DNA from: Dryomyza anilis
Lineage: Eukaryota; Arthropoda; Insecta; Diptera; Dryomyzidae
DNA length: 64,000 bases
Direction of reading: 5' to 3'
Assembly (NCBI GenBank): GCA_951804985.1
Contig: OX638130.1
Coordinates: forward strand, 131,143,593 to 131,207,592
The notes under the pieces are model-generated. The model was not told where the DNA came from and ran no database searches. It was given only the letters and a program-made list of their open reading frames with translations. The stretch's first letter is position 1. Each line of letters starts with the position of its first letter. This document shows positions 1-11,700 of the stretch, piece by piece. The translations under genes were made by a program, and so were the position numbers.

Positions 1-480
1 TTCAACCCTGTGTCTAAGACAGCCTCATGATTTTGGCATTTCGGTGCAGAATGTTGCTATTTAAAATGGGTGTTAAAGGTCCATTTGCGTAAAGCATTTT
101 TTTTTCTTATTTTATACATGGTTGTCGGTTTGTGCAGTCTATACGACTGAAACGGCATCATGTTTGGATCATATGTCCCTTAGGTTCTGGAAGGAATGAT
201 AGGCTATATATTAATACAAAAATTCTTTCGGTATTGCGCTTAAATGACAAATTTTATATCACTATTACAGTAATCTGGACACAATTTAATATAAAATCAT
301 TTCCATATCTCTGTAACCACCGATTCGATTTACACAAAATTGATTATAATGACTTTCTGTAGAAAATCGTTTAAAACTGGTCAAAAAGTAGTTCCGAATT
401 TCACCACCAGACGTTGAAAATTGTTACATTTCTGTAACCTTCAAACCGAATTGAAGCAAATTAAATATGAACGGGACTAA
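1..480. repeat. Diverged fragment of a dispersed element
   Basis: Unique-looking AT-rich DNA that shares short blocks with 2050-2160, notably GGAATGATAGGCTA at about 193 and again near 2139, and the phrase CTGAAACGG / CTAAACGG just before. Fly and other insect genomes carry degenerate mobile-element bodies with this style of wording (AAACGGCTGAACCGA, GGCGTGGCACCTCCCAT). I infer an old fragment of the same family. No ORF here looks coding; the 76-codon frame at 132-362 lies inside the repeat-like wording. Confidence 0.4.
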
Positions 481-1029
481 ACCATTGGCTGAATAGTGTA
501 ATGGTATAAAATGGTACTCAAGCTAAATGATAGCATACGTTAGGATCGAATTTATATAGTATAGTAATATAGGAATGGTCCCATGTAATGATAAATATGA
601 AAATGATTTATGACTTTGCAGAACTTGAACTATGCTAACGATTTAAATTACTAAGTTTTTTAATCGATTCTCATTTTTAAAATATGCCCTTTCAGCAAAT
701 TTTCCGCAAAATCTGAAAATTTATAAAAGTTAAAAATGGTTGTTTATTTCAAATATAAAATACTGAAAAATATCAGTTTTTAACTGAATTTTTCTCAAAA
801 AGACTACGTAATAGGGAAACAACTGAAACTAAGAATACTTTCAAACTGAATTATATGGAAATAGTAAAAACTTCAAGTAAATAATTAAAATATTTGTTTT
901 TCTCTTACTCCAACATTTTTTTTTATTATTTTTTTTACCAGATAAAATTTAAGATTCAAAAATATTTAGATAAATAGTAGTTTTCAATTTTTTAAAAATT
1001 GCTCTTTGAACAAATTTGTAGTCGAAATA
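481..1029. other. AT-rich non-coding stretch
   Basis: Over 75 percent A+T with homopolymer runs (for example near 916-940). No ORF, splice pair or repeat end that I can support. Confidence 0.6.
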
Positions 1030-2036
1030 TAATAGATATTTAATTTTATTAAGTACACAGACTTAAATACTTTTCGAGACGTTATTCACACGTAGTTATA
1101 CTCTACACCTATGAGGTACTTTGTGCATATATTGTAACTCCCATTATGAGGCGTGCCCGACGTATATATATTCTTGATCAGCATAACTACACGAGTCGGT
1201 CCGTCTGTCCGTCTGTCTGTCTGTCTGTCTGTCTGTGTGTATGTCCGACTACAAGATAACTTGAGAAATACTGGTCAGAATGCGATGATTTTGGTCTTAA
1301 TATGTTTTAGCCAAAAATGGTTCTGTATACGGAAATGTCCCGAATTGGTCAACGGACACGCCCACCTCCCAAGTCACTTTCATAGAACTCTTTAGGAACC
1401 AATAACTCGAAAAGTATTAGATATATATTTATAAAATTTAAAACGTATTGTTATAATTCCCCTAAAAATGGGCGTGATCACCCACATTTGAATTTTTTCA
1501 TTATTTACCGATTTTGTTGTAGTGGAAATTTAAGTCGTAAATCATTAAAAATTATGCCACTAAATATATCCACCAAGAGTGTAGGGTATTCCATAGTCGG
1601 GCCCGACCGACTATTAAAGTCCGTCCCATATGACCGAACTCACCCATGTGAGCTAACTTTCCCAACTCGTTTTTTATTTAAATTAAATACTTTGTATTTA
1701 AACTGAATTTAAATACTTTTTGTTACTTACTTAATGCATTTTGAAGTAATTACTTTTTATTATTTAGGTAATAAACTGTAATTTTCTTTTAAACATTTTT
1801 TATTTCGTATGCAATACAATTTGATAAAAAAGAGTTTTTTGTCTAATTTTTATTACGTACGTAATAAAAAGTAATAAATAGTATTTATATTAATTGTATT
1901 ACGTGCGTATTCAAATTAAATAAAAAAAGTATTTAAATAAAGTTTAAAAAGTATTCAATTTAAATAAAAAAAGACTACGGGTGAAAATCGTATGGAAAGT
2001 GTTTTAATTTATTACTTTTTGGATTAATATTATTAT
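1030..2036. mobile_element. MITE-B copy interrupted by a mini-me element
   Basis: The left remnant (about 1040-1096) contains TAAATACTTTTCGAGACG and TTATTCACACGTAG. The right remnant (about 1672-2036) contains TAAATACTTTTTG, a TTTTTATTACGTACG core and GACTACGGGTG. The same wording occurs continuously at 60525-61026, where the family has clean CACTGAGGG / CCTTAGTG ends. The mini-me copy at 1097-1671 therefore sits inside an older MITE-B. Outer ends are decayed and approximate. Non-autonomous: no transposase frame is visible. Confidence 0.6.
1097..1671 (+). mobile_element. mini-me / Helentron-like element, copy 1
   Basis: Begins TATACTCTACACCTATGAGG and ends CCCAACTCGT. In order it carries a TATATATATTCTTGATCAGC core, a (GTCY)n microsatellite at about 1198-1240, the ACGCCCACCTCCC and GGGCGTGATC blocks, and a terminal palindrome (TCGGGCCCGA) near 1598. 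The TA block plus GTCY block around a short core is the published hallmark of mini-me elements of flies, which are related to DINE-1/Helentrons. It carries no protein. It interrupts MITE-B between two T residues, as expected for Helentron insertion. Confidence 0.75.
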
Positions 2037-2039
2037 TTT

Positions 2040-2230
2040 TTACCTTACCTGAATGTTTGTTGGTTTGTTCCGCATCTCCGTCTAAACGGCTGATCCCATT
2101 TTCTTAAAATTTTTACCACAGATGCGGTATGGTTTGAAAGGAATGATAGGCTAAATATGGGCGGGATTGGACAAAGAGGCGTGGCACCTCCCATACAACC
2201 TAAACTTTCAAATCGATATAACTCGGCATT
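2040..2230 (+). repeat. Dispersed element fragment (GGCGTGGCACCTCCCAT type)
   Basis: Contains CTAAACGGCTGATCCCATTT, GGAATGATAGGCTAAATA and GGCGTGGCACCTCCCAT. It is the same family as 1-480 and as 2695-2960, which repeats the AAACGGCTGAACCGA and GGCATGGCACCTCCCAT blocks. Likely the body of the element whose right end is at 3716. Confidence 0.5.
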
Positions 2231-2231
2231 T

Positions 2232-2700
2232 TCACCAGCTACGAACATGAAACAAAAAACTCAAATACAAAAAAAAAAATAAAAGCAAAAACACAAAATA
2301 AAAGCAAAAATACAAGAACAAAAGCAATAACATAAAACAAAAATCCAAACTAAAGGAAAAACAAACAAATGAAAGAAAAACAAAAAAAAAATCAAAAACA
2401 AAAGCAAAAACAACTTTTTTTTCGACATTGTTTTTGGCGAATATTTTTTTTTTTTGGAAAATGGTGATTTTGACCATTGCATTGTTGTTGTCATCCACAA
2501 TTTTTTTTTACAATTTTTTTTTCGAAATTTTTTGAACATTGTTGTTTTTGTCGAATATTTTTTTTGTAAAATGGTGATTTCGACCATTGCGTTCTTATTG
2601 TCGTCCAAATTTTTTATTTTTTTAACAACCTTTTTTTTCTAAATTTTTCGAACATTATTATTTTTGTCGAATATATATATTTTTAAATTCCGAATAGACG
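2232..2700. repeat. Low-complexity A-rich tract and ~110-bp tandem repeat
   Basis: Positions 2250-2415 are an (A)nCA-type low-complexity run (AAAAGCAAAAACA and variants). From about 2424 to 2690 a unit of about 110 bp occurs about 2.3 times: ATGGTGATTTTGACCATTG at 2461 recurs as ATGGTGATTTCGACCATTG at 2571, and the TTGTCGAATATTTTT block recurs near 2550 and 2668. Long minus-strand frames here are translations of poly-T and should be ignored. Confidence 0.7.
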
Positions 2701-3716
2701 TCAAAACGGCTGAACCGAATTGAACAAAATTTTGGCACAATGTATATGTTGGGCCTGGGCAGAGTATATGTTATATCTCGGTAAGATTGGTGGACTGGGC
2801 ATGGCACCTCCCATATAACCCAAAAATTAAAAACACATTATATCGGCAATTGGGATAGCAAATTTAATTACATTTTGGTCAGTTTTATTTTTAACCAATC
2901 TAAACCGTTTCGCCGAATGTGGGAGTGATTGGACCATTGGGCGTGGCACCCCCCATAGAAGATACATTTTACATTACATGTATGTCAACATTACGTGTAT
3001 GTCAACAGTTATTATAGTGATATAATATTATATAAATATTTCACACCAGGTTAACATCCACCCAAAATTCTTTACACTCGCCACACCAAAATTCCCCACA
3101 TTAAAACTCACCGCGCCAAAACTCACCATACAAAAACTCTCCACACTAAAATTCACCACACTAAAACTCACGACAATAAAACTTAAGACAATAAAATTCA
3201 CTACACTAAAACTCACCACACTAAAATTCACCACACTAAAACTCACTACACAAAAATTCACCACATTAAAACTCACCAAACCCACACTCACCACACCGAA
3301 ACTCACCACACTAAAACTCACCATAAAAAAACTCACCACACTAAAACATCTACTGTGAAAAACTCTCCGGGAAATAATTCTACAGGGAACAATTCTACCG
3401 GGATGATTTCTAAGGGAAGAATTCTACCGGGAAGAATTTTACGGGAAAGCGTTCTATGGGGAAGAATTTTTCGGGGAATATTTCTATGGCGAAATGTTCT
3501 ACGGGGAAGAATTTTAAGGAGAAGCGCAGTCTGATAAAGAATTATCTTTGAGAAAAGTTGTTATGGCGGAGAATTATTATTTGATTACTACATTTATAAA
3601 ACGAATAAAAAACTTCAACAGTTAAGCACGGGACCCTCATATATATAATAAAAATGTCGGTCCATATCTTTGAATTCACAAAATCTTTGCACGAGTCGTG
3701 CACGGGTCCAGCTAGT
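2695..3716 (+). mobile_element. Unclassified element body with CTAGC-type right end
   Basis: The body (2695-2960) has the AAACGGCTGAACCGA and GGCGTGGCACCCCCCAT blocks. Then comes the minisatellite, and the right end (about 3690-3716) reads GTGCACGGGTCCAGCTAG. The matching opposite end, CTAGCGGGACACGTGCAC, begins the repeat at 63157. Comparable CTAG...GGACCCG ends frame common insect interspersed elements, but I cannot assign a superfamily. Its left boundary is uncertain. Confidence 0.45.
3076..3525. repeat. 15-bp minisatellite with two consensus classes
   Basis: Thirty consecutive 15-bp units keep perfect register over 450 bp. Units 3076-3345 follow ACTCACCACACTAAA. Unit 3346-3360 is intermediate, and units 3361-3525 follow ATTCTACCGGGAAGA. 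Substitutions are frequent but I see no net indel. Because 15 is divisible by 3, all three frames can stay open, which explains a 103-codon minus-strand frame (repeating VVSF/VVNF) that has no ATG and should not be read as a protein. Confidence 0.9.
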
Positions 3717-4190
3717 TAAAATTAAATTAATCGATTTTATATGAAATTATAATTCATGTATTGTAAGTAGAAATGCAAAAAATCAAAAAACGGATGTCGC
3801 TTAATCGTAACTCGCATTGAAAGCTCCGGACTGAATTTTTTATCGTGTCGTTTACAGTAATCCCGAAAATCCCGACATTAGTACTTTTTAATCCCAGGAC
3901 TTTCGGGACGAGACTGTGATCGGGATCCTGGGATTGAATTTCCTATTGAAACCTGATCATTGAATTTTTATCTTGCCATACCGACCAGTTGCGATGGCTA
4001 AAATGATCTGGCATGGTCATGCCGTCCCGAATAAAGTAAAAAGAAAAACTAACGTAGAAAATGGATTTTCAATTAGAAATGTTTTTCATTAATGCACATC
4101 TTTATCTGACATGTTCAGATAATGCTCCAAGTGCTCAAAAATCGGGCGATATAAATGATAAAAGGCAGCACATTTGATATGAATTATTGT
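3717..4190. repeat. AT-rich spacer with a MITE-C-like fragment
   Basis: Mostly featureless. About 3935-4025 contains TTTTTATCTTGCCATACCG followed by ACCAGTTGCGATGG, which resembles the MITE-C copy at 54761-54893 (TTTTTATCTTGTCGGAACAC, then ATCAGTTACATGACC). Just before it, CGGGATCCTGGGATTG matches wording beside that same MITE-C copy near 54907. Ends are lost. Confidence 0.4.
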
Positions 4191-4905
4191 CCGTCGCTCG
4201 TTCGGTGGGGCATCAGGGGCGCTGAAGTGATGGTGTCTGCCATGAACCTAGGCTTTATCTGCTCCTCAATCTATCTCTGTCCATCACAACATTCGGTTTA
4301 ATACATCATGGCGACCGACGGACCGACCGAGCGAGCGAAAGAACTACTACAAGCTTATGTTGCTTTGATAATTAATAAAAAGTTTTAAATAAAGTTAAAC
4401 ATGGTTTGTTTGATAACGTGGCGGTGGTGGTCGCAGCGGTGCGGCGGAGTCGGAGAAGTAGCCAAAAATGAAAATTTTGACGCTTTTTCGCAAAAGCGAT
4501 CAGTGAGCGCAGCAAACATGCGAAATAAGGCAGCAACAACATTAAACACGAACATACAACAAATACTGCCAAGTGATTAATTAGCCGCTTCTTCTGTCGT
4601 TCGCGAATTTTTGGTTTTTGTTGTTTGCTTCATTTTTGTTAAAACTACAGAAAAAAATAAAGAAATTCGATTTTGTGTTTTTACTGCTGCTGCTGCCGCC
4701 GCTTGGCGCACAAAACAAATGTATAAAAAATATAAAAAAAAAATAAAAAAATATGAAATAAAACGTTTGCCCAGCGGATCTCTTTTGCAAACTACGACGG
4801 CAAACACTCCACACACACACGAACACAACTCACACAGCCGCGCAGAGACACAAACACAGCGTCAAACAGGTGTGCGTCGACGTAGAGCGGACTGAGCAGA
4901 ACGTT
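4190..4905. other. Unique island, no supported gene
   Basis: GC-richer unique DNA. CATCAGGGGCGCTGA at 4211-4225 resembles a Drosophila CTCF site. The region 4560-4860 has CTGCTGCTGCCGCCGC and CA-rich wording on the + strand, as in fly promoter-proximal DNA. Open frames on both strands (up to 94 codons) overlap each other and are built from low-complexity K/N/F/S codons, so none is called. Confidence 0.4.
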
Positions 4906-5355
4906 CAAGAATGCGAATTACGCCACCAGCCACATAAAAGAGCGCGAAGAGAATTCGCAACACTAAAAAACAAAAATTCGCACAACATTTGTCATGTTGA
5001 CGTCATGCAGCACTTGGCCACTTTTGCGATTCGCAACATGTTGCTCTGAAAATTCGCAATGTTTGCGAATTCTTTTCGCTCTTCTAACGAGCACCATGCA
5101 TGTGTGGGTGAGCGGGAGATTAGCGATAAGCGTATGCTTTGTTTTTGGTGTGCGAGAGATAAGTTTGTGCAAAAACAATTCAAATTTGCAAAAATTTTGT
5201 TTTGAGAATTCGCAGTTTTGTTGCTGTTTGTTTGGATGTGTGTGTGCTGTGTAATATGTCTATGATAAAAGCGAAACACGGAGCTGACAAAAATTCGTAA
5301 CTTTATTCGCTTGACATTGAATTCGCGCGTATGTTTGAGAGAATTTGCAAAAACA
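4905..5355. promoter_or_regulatory. Cluster of AATTCGCA-type motifs
   Basis: About ten copies of AATTCGCA or its complement TGCGAATT (some one base off) fall in 450 bp: near 4915, 4952, 4975, 5028, 5050, 5064, 5210, 5292, 5319 and 5341, in both orientations. The spacing is irregular, so this is not a tandem repeat. It lies 1-1.5 kb upstream of the likely leader region at 6.4-7 kb. A homotypic cluster of binding sites is the most natural reading. The factor is unknown. Confidence 0.4.
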
Positions 5356-5449
5356 ACTACTAATTGCTCTCGAGCATAAAATAATCATTCTACCGAGCGT
5401 AACTAAGCACCAAATGTTGCTGCAACATTTTTCAGAAACGGGAAGTAAA

Positions 5450-5940
5450 TGTTTAAATGTTATACAAAATCATTTTTAAAACTATTTTCAGAGAACTCAT
5501 TTCGAAACGATACCGGGTTTATGTTTTTCGATTGAATTTTCTTTATATTTAAGAAAACTTCCTTGAAATAGCGGCAAGTTAATTTTTAAAGAATGCTTTT
5601 CCTTAATAGAATGAAAATTTCCCTATTATAAGAAACTCTTTATTTTAATGAAAAAAACTTTCTTATTTTGAGGCACCGTTTTTCGAACGCAATTTTAAAA
5701 TACAAATTGTATTACTCCGAGATTTGCAAGAAGTTTTAATATATAAAGCTGAAAAAGGGGAATGCCAATTTTCCAATTGAACTTTTCTGCACCACCAAAT
5801 TGTTTTCTTTAAATCTCGAATCCAAATATAAAACCCCTCTATTTAGCCTATCCATAGAATGAGGGAATCTGCCATAGATATTCTGTTTTGAAGAATGCTA
5901 CTAAACCAAACGTGACATCGATGCGAGCAACATGTATTTG
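5450..5940. other. AT-rich spacer
   Basis: No ORF, repeat end or splice signal that I can support. Confidence 0.55.
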
Positions 5941-7600
5941 TGGTCTTATAGTCATTGTTGCATGTTGAGTGCTACCAAAATGTTGCCAAGTAAGCTGGTT
6001 GTTGCTAAACAACGACGACGAGTGTGAGGATCTGCTCTTATTGGAGTGGTAAGAGAACCGGTGTCTGTTATTGGTGAGTCGGAGGATTTGTCATAAAAGC
6101 GCCGAAGACCGAAGAGATGCATCGGGCATGAGGTATGAAAGCAGAGAGTGCATGCTACGAGATGGGTTTTGGGTGGGGTGGTGCGGGTCAAAGGACGCAT
6201 AAGGTTGCAGTTGGACTGCGTGCAACTGTGTGCGTGTGTTTAAAGAGTGTGAGACCGCTGAAAAGAGGAAAAGAGAGACAGAGAGAGCTAAAACTGCGTT
6301 GTTAGTCTACGTGTGCGTGTGTTGGCGAATTTTGCGAAAATTGCAAGCGCCGAGTGGTGCCAACGAAGCATTCTTAGATCGAGCGGGGTGGGTGACGCAA
6401 GGTGCGACGCGGGTGGCGTCGTAGTCGCTGCTGACTGAGCCGAAGAAAACGCAGTCGAAGTGACTCTCATTGCGTTGTCATCGATGTATGTGTGAGTGCT
6501 CGATTCATCCGGAGGCGGCGGGCGGGCAAAGGGTTCCCATCGACGAGCAGCAGTAGCACGTTCAGCGGTTGTGGAGCTGCGTTTGTTTGGCTCGTTGGTT
6601 CATTCTGTCGTTTCGGTTGCTCCTCGCGCGTTCGACGTACAATTACTGCCTGCCAGTGTCAGCCTGCTTGGCCAGCTCTCCTCGGCCACTCACTTGCACA
6701 CATGCAGATCGACTGCACACGCACACACACATACACACAGAAACACTCGCAAATAAACACAGTCGTGCAACATTTCTCCTGGCCCACTACTCGATGCTCT
6801 GTCGCTGTCGCTGTTGCTGTCCACCAGCGAAGACTCAACTCGTCGTCGCTTCAATTCATTTCAGTTCGTTTCAATTCAATTCACTTCAACTCGCAACGGT
6901 ATCCGGCTCACGGTCTGCGGCTCGACTCTACTCGATTCGACTCTAGACTCTCGGTGGCGCACTCGACTCGACACGAAACTCGGCTCCGTTGCGAATTTCG
7001 TACCGAAAACTCGGAAAATCGTCTGGAAAAAGTTTCGCTGGCTGGACTTCTTTCTGAATGTGCGGCGGTACGAAGCAGAGGAAGTGAAGTGGTGCATATT
7101 CCCGTCGTTATTTCGTTAGAATTTCATTTTTCTACGTAACCGTTGTTTTTGTTTCGGGTTTCGATGGCTCTGGACTTTCCTACGCTTTTTTGTTTTGTGA
7201 TTCTATTTCGTTTTGCGCCGATGAAAATTTTGTGCCGAAGTGATTTTATTTTGGTCGGTGTTGAATATTGAAAATTTGCAAATAGCAAAAGCAACAAAAC
7301 AAAAAAATAAAAGTAAAATAAGAGAAAAAAAAAAGAATTGGAAAATAATTTTTTACGAGTGAGTAGTACTGCGTTTACTTCAGCGACAACAACACCAACA
7401 GTAGCAACAGCAATAGCAGCGGCAGCACAACTACCAACAGTCAGTCGCAAGAAATTATATTTCGTTGCGATACGGATGCGGATGCAACATAACAGAACAG
7501 CACGTAGCCATAGACGTACTACGTAACGAACGCGGATGGATCGCAGCGCAGCGCCACGCATCGCAAAGTAGTCAAACGCAACGCAAAACGGTTCGTTGAC
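5940..7600 (+). promoter_or_regulatory. Probable promoter and untranslated leader region
   Basis: The most GC-rich and least repetitive part of the left third. From 6850 it carries strings such as TTCATTTCAGTTCG (an initiator-like TCAGT at 6861) followed by TTCAATTCAATTC, CTCGACTCGACACG and, from 7250, an A-rich CAA/AAAT leader. This matches the look of long 5' leaders of fly developmental genes. A candidate donor CGA|GTGAGT lies at 7359. The largest frame, 215 codons at 6492-7139, overlaps several long frames in other phases and is rich in S, R and H, so I do not believe it is coding. The exact start site cannot be fixed from sequence. Confidence 0.4.
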
Positions 7601-8520
7601 TAAAGCAAAGTTTTATAAATAAAATAAAAATAAAAAATTCAAATACAAAAATTGTATTTTATAAAAACTGTTGAACATATTTGAAATAATATAACATTTT
7701 TTAACAAACTTATGCAAATTTTGACAAAAACAATTTTATGTCTTTGCACACACAAAACAAACAAAAAAAAAAATAAAAAAAAACAAAAACTTAACTAGTT
7801 TGAAGAAAGTGCAGCTTTAAAATTAATAAGAGTGAATTTGGTGACAAAAGTGATATTATAAAAAAATATTTTATTATGAATAAAATGTTCAGTGGAATAT
7901 GTTGGACTCGTTGAAAGGGCGCCCAGGTATCTTCAACATTCCCAAAAGCGCTCTGAGCATAAACTTCGATAGCTTTTTCAGCTATTTCGATTTCATAGTT
8001 TTTGAAATGTTCAGTACTGTTTTTATCGTATATTCGAGAAATACAATATCATATGGGATTGCACTATAAACTTTAAATTTTCGGAATAATACGGAATATT
8101 CACTTCTTCAAGTAATAGATGAGTGTAAAAATTCCAATGTGACAACTAATAAAATGTATTGGCCTATGCGGCAAGATTATATTCAGTAAAATATTCTTCA
8201 AACAGTAATCGTATTTCTTAAACATATGACATAGTTTGTAAGAATAAACCTGAAAAATGTAGCTGAAACTACTTTGAAAGTTCTTAAATATCTAAACAGA
8301 GTGTCTATGTAGAGTTAAAGATATTTTATAAGGACTACTTTGCTATGGTAACACAATTTTTTTTTCGTTCTAATCATATTTTGTTTTGGCTCTTTAGAAT
8401 TTTTAAAAATTAATCTAAAAAAAAAAAAACAATATTTCAAGTTTTTTTTTATCGGATATGTTTGCTTATATAATATTTCGAGTGATTTCGTTTTACTTGC
8501 CGTATTTTTTCGTCATACGT
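7600..8520. other. A-rich to AT-rich non-coding DNA
   Basis: The A-rich leader-like texture continues to about 7930, where GCGCCCAG|GTATCT is a weak donor. The rest is AT-rich without ORFs or recognisable repeats. Confidence 0.4.
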
Positions 8521-8838
8521 TATACCCTACACCTATGAATATAGACGTTGTCCGCCCAATTATATGTTTCTAATTTTTTTTATTAGTTTTTTATACTTTT
8601 ATATAAATTTTTTAATTTATGGGGATATAAGACGTAAATTTCTGATAAGTAAATAATATTCTGAGGGTGGGGAGGTTCAGCATAATTAAAATCTTTAAAA
8701 TTAAGGTATACAATTAAATATCCCACATTAATATCCCCACCAAAGGTGTAGGGTATTCCATAGTCGGGCCCGACCGACTATAAAATTCCGCCCCATGTGA
8801 GCGAACTTACCCATGTGACCTAACTTTCCCAACTCGTT
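8521..8838 (+). mobile_element. mini-me element, copy 2, internally deleted
   Basis: Starts TATACCCTACACCTATGA and ends CCCAACTCGT. It retains the first 20 or so bases and then jumps to the block preceding CGCCCAATTATAT, lacking the TA core, GTCY run and GGGCGTGATC block present in the full copy at 24759-25560 (about 480 bp missing). The 3' part (GAGGGTGGGGAGGTTCAGC, GGTGTAGGGTATTCC, TCGGGCCCGACCGACTAT) is intact. Confidence 0.75.
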
Positions 8839-10960
8839 TTGTTATAGGTTCAAATATTATAAAAATTTTATAATAAATCAAATTTAAACTAAAATAATAC
8901 TTTTTGTATTTATCTCATCCTATTTCATAATAGGTCGAAAATAATGAACCCATATCCAGTAAACTAGAGAAATTTTGCCGAAAGGCCTTTTAAACATTGA
9001 CTATTTTTGTTATTATTTTTTTGTACTTTTTGCCAATAATTAAGTAACATAAATTTATAAATCCATTTTAAAAATGATCTGATAATATAGTATTTGGAAC
9101 TTTTCCTGTTACAGGATGAGACTTAGTATGTACACATTATAACTATTTAGATATATAATGTTTCGTTTTATTTGTGTCATTCTGTATCATATTTATTTAT
9201 AATTTCGACGTAGAAATAACTCAAAATTAAAATTGTCATGAACTATGTCAAAGGAAATAACAAATTCCAACAAGTTGATATTTTTTTTAAATTATTGTCA
9301 TAGTGGAAAACATCAAATTTGTGAAATTTTCGTACATGAATAGAATTATATAGTGGAAATCTGGCATAAAAAAGGAATAATATAATTTGTATTATGTTTC
9401 TGCTTATTCTCTATATGTGAATGTTTTTGTTTTATTATTTCATAAAATTTTGAAACCTAAACCTAAGTGGATTAAATAGCATTTAAAAAAATATTTTCAA
9501 AATAAAAATAATTTAATAGTATTCAGTATTTATCATTGTTGTTTTGTAGAATTTACCAATTAAAGGAATAATTTATTCTATTAACTAATTTTGATTGCAA
9601 AAACTATTGAAATAATATCGAAAAATGTTAATTGTATGGTATTTCATTATGACTGTGCCTTGAAAATTTAAAATTCGTTACACGTGAAAATATTTGTGTT
9701 CTATAGGCCTTTAATATTTACATTTCAGAATCAAGAATATTCTACTTATTTATGAAGCTTATTTAATTTACCTCCAATTTTTATATTCTTCAGACTAAAA
9801 ATTCCGTTAAATATTTTAAAAAAATAAAATACAAGTTAAATAATTCTGTTGTTTTAATAGAAAAATGTGCTGAAAGAATTTTAATAATAGTAATAATTTT
9901 AATAATAGTAATAATGTGACTATGAAACTATTCGAATTTTCATATTTTTTTTTTTTGCAAAAAATGTAATATCAAAAGTTGCTTTAGTTGTAAAGCTTAA
10001 AAAATTTCACAAAAAGTAAAATCTTAAAGTTTCATTGCCACATTTGAGTTTTATTGTATTCTTCCTAGTTTTTATAGAAAATGTACATTAATTTATTATT
10101 TAAAATATGCTTTAATATTATTCCTCTCAATATATTTCATTATTCGAAGAAGAGAGACTGAGTGTATTTTAATTGTTTACATAATACTGATTCACACAAT
10201 GAAAAATTGTGTTTGCAGCAAACATTTTTGGATTTCAACCATAAATTTGATGACTACAATTATCTTTAAATTTGTGGCGATTTTAATATAATTTAATTTT
10301 AAATACTTTGTTAATTTTTATTGTACTTTATTAATTTAAATATTATTATGGATAATTTTTAGTTCTCGTTAAAAACTCTAGGAATTAAATTTGAAAATAT
10401 TTAATACATTTGGTGCAAGACGTATTTTTTCTCTTTCTGTATTCTGCCGTAGGACATTATGCTCAGGCTATGATTGGGTACTCATCATTTTTTCTTTATT
10501 ATGACCCGACCAGTTACAAGACCAACATTATTCCGTCTTGATGATATCTAGAGTAACACCGATTTTATTAATTTTCAATTCCCAATGGGCTTAGCAAACA
10601 AAAATAAATAACGTTCATAAGATCTTCTTTCATTTTTTCATGAAAATTCCCATACAAAATTTTGAAATGTGTTCGTTTCGTAATAAGTTGAAAAGTTCAA
10701 AAATGCTCTCCTGAAAAGTTCAAAAAATAGACTTAAGCATTTATTTCATATTGATTTTACATTGATTTGGTTATTTTAATATAAATTTTAAAATTAAATT
10801 TAATTTAATTCAAGATTTCCTACAGCATTAAGCCAAAGAAACATTAAATTGTTTTATTTTAAATTAAATTTTAAATCATATGTTAAAAGGTTTGTTTTAA
10901 TGCATTTCGATAATATTTAATTGAAAATGTTGGACATTTTTTATTTTAAATCCGCGGTGC
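8839..10960. other. 2.1 kb AT-rich stretch without genes
   Basis: Extremely AT-rich and intron-like. The only structures I see are a 19-bp direct duplication (TTTTAATAATAGTAATAA) at about 9882-9918 and a possible MITE-C remnant near 10500 (ACCCGACCAGTTACAAGACC). Confidence 0.6.
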
Positions 10961-11700
10961 ATGAGATCCCATCCATCGTTTTTGTTGATAGCAGCAGCAG
11001 CTGATTTTACATGAGTGCAGCATGTAGCAGCAACAACAAGAACAATAACAGCAGCGAGCTTTCCTCAGTCCCTTTTTCCACGCACGCACGCACACTCAGA
11101 GCTCCCAGCCACCTCAGTGCTTCCCTTGCAAAGAGCTTCTGCGGTGGACTCTCTTCGAGGCGTCGTGCTCTCTTGCATTCGCTGTCTGCGCTCTTCGTCC
11201 TGCGTGCATTTGCCGCTCAGAGCGCATAGCTGCTCCAACTCTTTTTGTTGCTGTCGCTTTTGTTTGCGCTTTTCCTACGCTTTTGGTCAAAAGGGAAATT
11301 TCGCTGCTGCAGTTGCTGCTTCTTCTTATGTTGCTGCTGTCGACTTCCATGCATTGTGCTGCCGCATTGGACTTTTGCAGAGATTTCGCATGCGATGTGG
11401 CTGCAGTTCTTGCAGATTCGTTCGCTCGTTCGTTCGTCGCTCGCTCGTTGCTCGCATTGCACCGGCGAACTTATTGTTGTTGGTTTGTTTTATTTTTTAG
11501 GCACGCGCGCCCATAACTCGCCGGAGTGCAACAAACACAAAAAAGTTTACAATTTTATTTTTAAAATTTTGTTAAAAAAAATATTTAAATTAAAAACAAT
11601 TAAAATCATCTCAAAAACAGTTTTGTTTCAAACACGACGCGGCATTCAGAGAGACAGTCAGCTGCACTTCTTTCGTTCAACCTGTCAATTACAATTGTGA
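10960..11700 (+). promoter_or_regulatory. Second promoter/leader-like island
   Basis: GC-rich unique DNA with CGCACGCACGCAC near 11081, CTG/CTT-rich wording, a TCGTTCGCTCGTTCG repeat at about 11419-11455 and an initiator-like GCATTCAGAGAGACAGTC near 11643. It then passes into A-rich leader-like DNA about 730 bp before a strong splice acceptor at 12430. An alternative start for the same + strand transcript is a reasonable inference. The 161-, 151- and 125-codon-class frames overlap one another in different phases and are not called. Confidence 0.35.

Noticed and set aside
1198..1245. GTCTGTCTGTCTG run as a CRISPR-like or coding repeat
   Set aside because: It is the (GTCY)n block of a mini-me element; there are no spacers.
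3028..3339. 103-codon minus-strand frame with VVSF/VVNF repeats
   Set aside because: It is the translation of the 15-bp minisatellite, has no ATG, and lies inside a mobile element.
6492..7139. 215-codon + strand frame, the longest in the window
   Set aside because: Other long frames occupy the same DNA in different phases, composition is low-complexity S/R/H, and the DNA looks like a promoter and leader.
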